9,609 bases of DNA. Source: Streptosporangiaceae bacterium. GTDB taxonomy: Bacteria > Actinomycetota > Actinomycetes > Streptosporangiales > Streptosporangiaceae. The notes beneath the pieces were generated by a model. It was not told the origin of the DNA, searched no databases, and saw only the letters and a program-made list of their open reading frames with translations. The DNA lies in the NCBI GenBank assembly GCA_030041195.1, contig JASHOI010000275.1, positions 1 to 9,609 of the forward strand, given 5' to 3'. A program made the translations under genes and the position numbers. Positions 6,043-9,609 of the stretch are shown here, piece after piece (positions within the stretch are counted from its first letter, which is position 1; the number at the start of each line of letters is the position of its first letter).

Positions 6043-7328
6043 CTGCCCGTTCCGCCGTAGACGACCGCTTGCTGCCCGTCAGATCCGAGGTCGAAGGCCC
6101 GGTGCGCGGCGGCAACAGCCGCGGCGACGTCGTTCTCGTCGACGACCACCGAGATCCTGATCTCTGATGTCGAGATCATCTCGATGTTCACCCCCGCCTC
6201 CGCCAGCGCGCCGAAGAACGTGGCGCTCACCCCGGGATGCGACCGCATCCCGGCGCCGATCAGCGACACCTTGCCGATCCTGTCGTCATACAGCAGCGAT
6301 TCGAACCCCACCTCGCTCTGCAGCTGGCCGAGTGAGGTCATCGCGGTGGCGACGTCCTCGCGCGGCAGCGTGAACGAGATGTCGGTGCGGCCGGTCTGGG
6401 CCGCCGAGACGTTCTGCACGATCATGTCGATGTTGATCTCTGCGGCGGCGATGGCCCGGAAGATCCTGGCCGCCTCGCCTACCTTGTCCGGCACCCCGAC
6501 AACGGTGATCTTCGCCTCGCCCAAGTCCTGCGCCACGCCGGAGATGATCGCCTGCTCCATCGTCTCGCCTTCCGCGTCACTGCCGGTTTCCTGGCCCGGG
6601 TCCGTGACCCACGTGCCGTCCTTGTTGCTGAACGAGGAGCGCACGTGGATCGGGATCGAGTACCGCCGCGCGTACTCCACGCTGCGCAGCATGAGGATCT
6701 TTGCCCCGCACGCCGCCATCTCCAGCATCTCCTCGTAGCTGATCCTCGGGATGCGGCGGGCATCGGCCACGATCCTCGGGTCGGCCGTGAAGATGCCGTC
6801 CACGTCGGTGTAGATCTCGCACACGTCGGCGCCGAGCGCGGCGGCGAGCGCTACGGCGGTCGTGTCCGAGGCTCCCCTGCCGAGCGTGGTGATGTCCTTG
6901 GTGTCCTGGGACACGCCCTGGAAGCCGGCCACGATCGGGATCGCGCCGGTGTCGAGCGCGCTGCGGATCCGGCCTGGAGTGACGTCGATGATCCTTGCCT
7001 TGCCGTGCGCGGAGTCGGTGATCACGCCGGCCTGTGAGCCGGTGAAGGACCGCCCCTCCAGGCCGAGGTTGGCGATGGCCATCGCGAGCAGCGCCATCGA
7101 GATCCGCTCACCCGCGGTCAGCAGCATGTCGAGTTCCCGGCCCGGCGGCAGCGGGCTCACCTGGGTGGCCAGGTCACGCAGCTCGTCGGTGGTGTCGCCC
7201 ATGGCCGAGACCACCACGACCACCGAGTCTCCTGCCTTGCGGGTTGCGACGATGCGCTGGGCGACGCGCTTGATCCCGTCAGCGTCGGCAACCGAGGATC
7301 CGCCGTACTTCTGCACTACAAGTGCCAC
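6039..7328 (-). CDS. lysC: Aspartokinase (lysC/ask type, ACT-domain regulated)
   Basis: Catalyses ATP-dependent phosphorylation of L-aspartate, the committed step of the aspartate family. It has 429 residues from GTG 7328, giving [12 protein letters not shown], the family's conserved N-terminus. AGGAG (plus-strand 7339-7343) lies ten bases upstream. An in-frame extension to 7460 exists but would overlap the DUF5063 stop and lacks conservation, so I rejected it. The kinase domain (1-about 245) contains KYGGSS (7-12), [10 protein letters not shown] (41-50), TAGERIS (71-77), FTGSQAG (95-101), the nucleotide-binding [17 protein letters not shown] (147-163) and [13 protein letters not shown] (173-185). 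Two ACT domains follow (about 268-340 and 350-420), with [16 protein letters not shown] in the region known for feedback-inhibition changes in Corynebacterium LysC. Concerted lysine/threonine inhibition is expected from the family. It overlaps asd by 4 bp. Confidence 0.97.
   Translation of the reverse strand: MALVVQKYGGSSVADADGIKRVAQRIVATRKAGDSVVVVVSAMGDTTDELRDLATQVSPLPPGRELDMLLTAGERISMALLAMAIANLGLEGRSFTGSQAGVITDSAHGKARIIDVTPGRIRSALDTGAIPIVAGFQGVSQDTKDITTLGRGASDTTAVALAAALGADVCEIYTDVDGIFTADPRIVADARRIPRISYEEMLEMAACGAKILMLRSVEYARRYSIPIHVRSSFSNKDGTWVTDPGQETGSDAEGETMEQAIISGVAQDLGEAKITVVGVPDKVGEAARIFRAIAAAEINIDMIVQNVSAAQTGRTDISFTLPREDVATAMTSLGQLQSEVGFESLLYDDRIGKVSLIGAGMRSHPGVSATFFGALAEAGVNIEMISTSEIRISVVVDENDVAAAVAAAHRAFDLGSDGQQAVVYGGTGR
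6558..6573 (-). promoter_or_regulatory. Internal translation start for an aspartokinase beta subunit
   Basis: Within lysC, the in-frame ATG at 6560-6558 (M257, [11 protein letters not shown]) is preceded seven bases upstream by GGAAGG (plus-strand 6568-6573). It would yield a 173-residue polypeptide holding just the two ACT domains. Corynebacterium glutamicum and Bacillus aspartokinases are known to make such a beta subunit from an internal start at the same domain boundary, forming alpha2beta2 enzymes. Position and spacing support it here; expression is inferred. Confidence 0.6.
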
Positions 7329-7387
7329 GGTCAGGCCGCTCCTCCCGCTCGCCTGATCCAGCTCATCCCGCCCGGCCAGCCGACTCG

Positions 7388-7393
7388 AGTGTA
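7388..7393 (-). promoter_or_regulatory. Candidate -10 element upstream of lysC
   Basis: The 103-bp gap between the DUF5063 stop and lysC contains, on the minus strand, TACACT within GGATACACTCGAG, a fair TANNNT match 59 bp before the GTG start. No recognisable -35 hexamer lies at 16-18 bp. The same gap starts with an unusual A run (GCGAAAAATCGC on the minus strand, 4-bp arms). A separate promoter for lysC-asd is plausible because this is the largest gap in the minus-strand gene series. Confidence 0.25.
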
Positions 7394-7431
7394 TCCACCG
7401 CGGCCGGGACCGCCCCCGCGATTTTTCGCCG

Positions 7432-7974
7432 TCAGCCCGCCGAGGGCTCGTCGGCGACATCCAGCCGCGCGTGCGCGACCACCGCGTGCAGCGCCCGCAG
7501 CGCGGCGCCGCCGTGCGTGCCCCAGTGGTTGACGTAGGAGTACTGCCACCACCACAGCGCCTCGGCGGCGCGCCCGGCCTCGTAGTGCTTGAGCCCGTGG
7601 ATCAGGTCGGCGGCCACGGTGGCCAGGTCGTCGGAGAGCCGGAACTGCGTGGCCTTGGTGTCCTGATACGGGTCGAACAGCTCGGCGTACTCGTCGAAGT
7701 CCTGCAGTCCGCCGGCGAGCCCGGTCCGCAGCACGTCGAGGTCCGGGTCGGCGCCCACGTCCGGTTCCCAGTTGCTCGGCAGGATGATGTCCTGGCTCGC
7801 CCCAAGCTGGGCGCCCGCCAGCATGATCTGGGCGACCTCGAGCAGCAGCAGCGGGACCGTCTCGTCCTTACCCTCCCCGTTGGCGAGGGCGGTCACGCCG
7901 TCCAGGAACTCCTGGGCCTGCCGTGCGATCCCGTCGGCGAGCGGCCGCCAGTCGTCGCCCGGCTCACTAGACAT
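7432..7974 (-). CDS. DUF5063 domain-containing protein
   Basis: A conserved actinobacterial protein of unknown function, 180 residues. The start is ATG 7974 (MSSEPGDDW) with GGAGG (plus-strand 7982-7986) seven bases upstream. The start lies inside recR, an 8-bp overlap. A longer in-frame reading upstream is a shadow of recR. The sequence is mostly helical and acidic. Recognisable family features are ELFDPYQD (98-105), the [29 protein letters not shown] stretch (115-143) and [18 protein letters not shown] (146-163). No signal peptide, membrane segment or catalytic signature is visible. The gene keeps this place between recR and aspartokinase in Streptomyces and relatives, as I recall. That suggests a constitutive housekeeping role, but context does not reveal which pathway. 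Confidence 0.88.
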   Translation of the reverse strand: MSSEPGDDWRPLADGIARQAQEFLDGVTALANGEGKDETVPLLLLEVAQIMLAGAQLGASQDIILPSNWEPDVGADPDLDVLRTGLAGGLQDFDEYAELFDPYQDTKATQFRLSDDLATVAADLIHGLKHYEAGRAAEALWWWQYSYVNHWGTHGGAALRALHAVVAHARLDVADEPSAG

Positions 7975-8566
7975 CGAGCAGCCTCCGTCCTTCGAACGCC
8001 CTGCCGAGGGTGACCTCGTCGGCGTACTCCAGTTCGCCGCCCACCGGCAAGCCGCTGGCGGGCCTGGTGACCCGCAGCCCCATCGGCTTGACCAGCCGGG
8101 CCAGGTACGCGGCGGTCGCCTCACCCTCGAGATTGGGATCCGTCGCCAGGATCAGCTCGGTGACCGTTCCGTCGGACAACCGGGTCATCAGCTGAGAGAT
8201 CCGCAGGTCATCAGGCCCGATCCCGTCGATCGGGCTGATCGCGCCGCCGAGGACATGGTAGCGACCGCGGAACTCGCGGATCTTCTCAATCGCCGCGACG
8301 TCCTTGGGTTCTTCCACAACGCAGATCACCGCGGGGTCGCGGCGCGGGTCCCTGCAGATGCGGCACTGATCCTCCTCGGCGACGTTGCCGCAGGTGCGGC
8401 AGAACTTGACCCGCTCCAGCACCTCGAGCAGCGCGGACGCCAGCCGCCGCACGTCGGCGGGGTCGGCGGAAACCAGGTGAAAGGCGATGCGCTGCGCGCC
8501 CTTCGGCCCTACGCCGGGCAGCTGGCCGAGCTCGTCGATGAGATCCTGGATGACACCTTCGTACAC
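7967..8566 (-). CDS. recR: Recombination mediator protein RecR
   Basis: RecFOR-pathway protein that, with RecO (and RecF), helps load RecA on gapped single-stranded DNA. It has 199 residues, the usual length. An N-terminal helix-hairpin-helix ([16 protein letters not shown], 16-31) is followed by a four-cysteine zinc finger, C56-x2-C59 and C68-x2-C71. The Toprim domain (about 79-175) has VVEEPKD (83-89) and [12 protein letters not shown] (141-152). The C-terminal Walker-B-like region is [25 protein letters not shown] (171-195). Start GTG 8566 has GGGGAG seven bases upstream. It lies 21 bp after ybaB and overlaps the DUF5063 gene by 8 bp, so all three are probably co-transcribed. No key residue is missing. 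Confidence 0.98.
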   Translation of the reverse strand: MYEGVIQDLIDELGQLPGVGPKGAQRIAFHLVSADPADVRRLASALLEVLERVKFCRTCGNVAEEDQCRICRDPRRDPAVICVVEEPKDVAAIEKIREFRGRYHVLGGAISPIDGIGPDDLRISQLMTRLSDGTVTELILATDPNLEGEATAAYLARLVKPMGLRVTRPASGLPVGGELEYADEVTLGRAFEGRRLLDV

Positions 8567-8587
8567 CTCAGGACTCCCCGTCCCCCT

Positions 8588-9016
8588 TCACTGCCCGTCG
8601 GCCGGGTCGTCCGGCTCGTCACCGGGCTCCGGCAGCCCGGGGAACCCAGGGAATCCGGGGAGCACCGCCTCGCCCTGGGTGCCGCCGCCCATCGCGGCGA
8701 ACGGCCCCATCGCCTCCTGCTGCAGTTCGCCCACGGCGTCATAGGCATCGCGAACCGCCGCGAGCACCAGGTCGGCAATGGTCTGCGCCGACTCTTCCGG
8801 GTCGGCAGGATCGATCGCGCTCGCGCCGATCGTGACATCCACCAGCTCGCCCTGGCCGTTGACGACCACCGTCACAAGACCGCCGCCCGCGCTTCCTTCT
8901 ACCTCCGTGTCGGCCAGCTCCTGCTGAGCGGAGACGAGCTGGCTTTGCATCTGCTGCGCCGCGGCGAGCAGCTGCTGCATGTCCACCTGGCCGCTAGGGT
9001 CCACGTTCTGTCCCAT
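8588..9016 (-). CDS. ybaB: YbaB/EbfC family nucleoid-associated protein
   Basis: Small dimeric DNA-binding protein of the YbaB/EbfC family, 142 residues, encoded just before recR as in most bacteria. The core (about 13-105) shows MQQLLAAAQQMQSQLVSAQQELADTEVEGSAGGG, with a long amphipathic N-terminal helix, then the beta strands LVTVVVNGQGELVDVTI and a helix ending in LQQEAMGP. I chose ATG 9016 because actinobacterial homologues carry about ten residues before MQQLL; the Shine-Dalgarno match is weak there, and M13 (8980) is an alternative. Residues 109-142 form a Gly/Pro/acidic tail (LPGFPGFPGLPEPGDEPDDPADGQ) longer than the usual roughly 105-115-residue protein. Confidence 0.95.
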   Translation of the reverse strand: MGQNVDPSGQVDMQQLLAAAQQMQSQLVSAQQELADTEVEGSAGGGLVTVVVNGQGELVDVTIGASAIDPADPEESAQTIADLVLAAVRDAYDAVGELQQEAMGPFAAMGGGTQGEAVLPGFPGFPGLPEPGDEPDDPADGQ

Positions 9017-9099
9017 CGCTCATCGAGGTTGCCTTGCCTTGTCGTTCCGAGCCTACGGCCTGCCGCTGTCAGCGGGCACCACCGCGTCACCGCCCGGGC

Positions 9100-9609
9100 T
9101 CAGGCGTCGCCGATTTCCTCGATGACCTGCCCGCCCAGCGTCCGCTGGATCAGGTCCATCCCGGTAAGCGCGCCGGCGGCCGGGTCGTGGCCGGGCTCCT
9201 CGGGCCGGGCCGGGCCGGACCGGGGCGGCCGGGCCGGGCGGGCCTGCGGGCGCGGGGGCTGCGCGTCTGCCACATCGGCTGCCGTGGCTTGAGCGGGGGG
9301 CGGCGTCACGTTCCGGGCGGAATTCTCGGTGCTGGGACTGGCCGACTTGGATGACGGGCCCGGGCGCCCACGGGATCCGCCGGAGGGGTCCGGGTCGCCG
9401 GCGACCGCCTTGATGTTGGGGCTGATGCCGAGCATCTTCTCGAGGACCTGGCTGAGATCCTCGTCGGACCGCCGGTTCACGAATCCAGCAGCGTTCCCCC
9501 GCTCGGCGAATCTCAGCGTGAGGATGCCGTCCTCCAGGGTCTCCACGGTCGCGCTGCTGAGCTGGACCCATGCGGCCTTGCTCCGGCGCCCGACCGCGTC
9601 CAGGATCTC
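9100..9609 (-). CDS. dnaX: DNA polymerase III subunit gamma/tau, C-terminal part
   Basis: Partial: the gene enters from the right window edge and only the last 169 codons are here, ending in TGA. The first visible residues, EILDAVGRRSKAAWVQL, continue through ATVETLEDGILTLRFAERGNAAGFVNRRSDEDLSQVLEKMLG, a tau domain III-like fold typical of actinobacterial DnaX. A long Pro/Arg/Ala-rich linker follows (roughly residues 70-140 of the fragment), then a conserved-looking C-terminal patch, GMDLIQRTLGGQVIEEIGDA. The clamp-loader ATPase domains lie outside the window. The position before ybaB-recR is the conserved dnaX-ybaB-recR order. The linker gene segment is very G+C-rich and repetitive (for example 9205-9260). 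I saw no obvious frameshift heptamer in the part present. Confidence 0.9.
   Translation of the reverse strand, partial: EILDAVGRRSKAAWVQLSSATVETLEDGILTLRFAERGNAAGFVNRRSDEDLSQVLEKMLGISPNIKAVAGDPDPSGGSRGRPGPSSKSASPSTENSARNVTPPPAQATAADVADAQPPRPQARPARPPRSGPARPEEPGHDPAAGALTGMDLIQRTLGGQVIEEIGDA

Noticed and set aside
7414..7431. GCGATTTTTCGC just after the DUF5063 stop as an intrinsic terminator
   Set aside because: The stem is only about 4 bp and the A/T run forms the loop rather than a tail, so terminator function is not supported.
7329..7460. N-terminal extension of aspartokinase to 7460
   Set aside because: It would overlap the DUF5063 stop region and precede the conserved [12 protein letters not shown]-terminus. 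The GTG at 7328 has a suitable ribosome-binding site.
9017..9099. Promoter for ybaB in the dnaX-ybaB gap
   Set aside because: TAGGCT (minus strand, 9055-9050) resembles a -10, but the nearest -35-like CTGACA is only about 11 bp away; no credible pair was found.
9190..9260. G+C-rich simple repeats as a possible mobile-element scar or G-quadruplex locus
   Set aside because: They are in frame and encode the expected Pro/Arg-rich DnaX linker, so codon bias and linker composition explain them.
7772..9292. Plus-strand 506-codon frame opposite recR and ybaB
   Set aside because: Antisense shadow: low-complexity His/Arg/Gly/Ala composition covering conserved recR, ybaB and dnaX coding sequence.

Overview
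The window is about 70% G+C chromosomal DNA from a high-GC actinomycete. The best taxonomic evidence is gene order: on the minus strand dnaX, ybaB, recR, a DUF5063 gene, aspartokinase and asd follow one another as they do in Streptomyces and related actinomycetes. The protein sequences agree with this, for example the GHGKST Walker A of the ABC ATPase and the CutR-like response regulator. I cannot assign a genus. I see no mobile element, CRISPR array, tRNA or rRNA.

Left part (1-4758) is an envelope-signalling cluster. A minus-strand operon encodes an FtsX/MacB-type permease followed by the start of its ABC ATPase, which is cut by the window edge. Divergent from it, on the plus strand, are a membrane-anchored protein with an acidic DPDWP-repeat cytoplasmic head and a DUF5666-like external domain, then an OmpR-type response regulator, then its histidine kinase. 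The 295-bp divergent intergenic region holds the most striking signal. Two near-identical 21-bp boxes, each a tandem 7-mer with 11-bp periodicity (TGTAACC-N4-CGCAACC), lie in mirror orientation so that each faces its own divergent gene the same way. This is the architecture expected of OmpR-family binding sites, so the adjacent response regulator probably controls both the ABC operon and the DUF5666 gene. A 13-bp-stem hairpin lies between the left box and the permease start.

Middle (4759-4968) is a convergent intergenic region. It has a lower-GC patch with a short possible coding remnant, then about 100 bp of dense G runs on the plus strand, which read as a C-rich, G-poor tail on the asd transcript.

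Right part (4969-9609) is core housekeeping on the minus strand. It encodes the tau/gamma C-terminus of DNA polymerase III (partial), the nucleoid-associated YbaB, the recombination mediator RecR, a DUF5063 protein overlapping recR by 8 bp, and the first two enzymes of the aspartate pathway, aspartokinase and aspartate-semialdehyde dehydrogenase. These last two are coupled by a GTGA overlap. The aspartokinase gene has an internal ATG with a Shine-Dalgarno-like sequence that would give a 173-residue regulatory subunit, as in Corynebacterium lysC.

Overall, the right half is ordinary. The left half is a plausible self-contained two-component/ABC-transporter stress module, with visible regulatory sites that can be tested.
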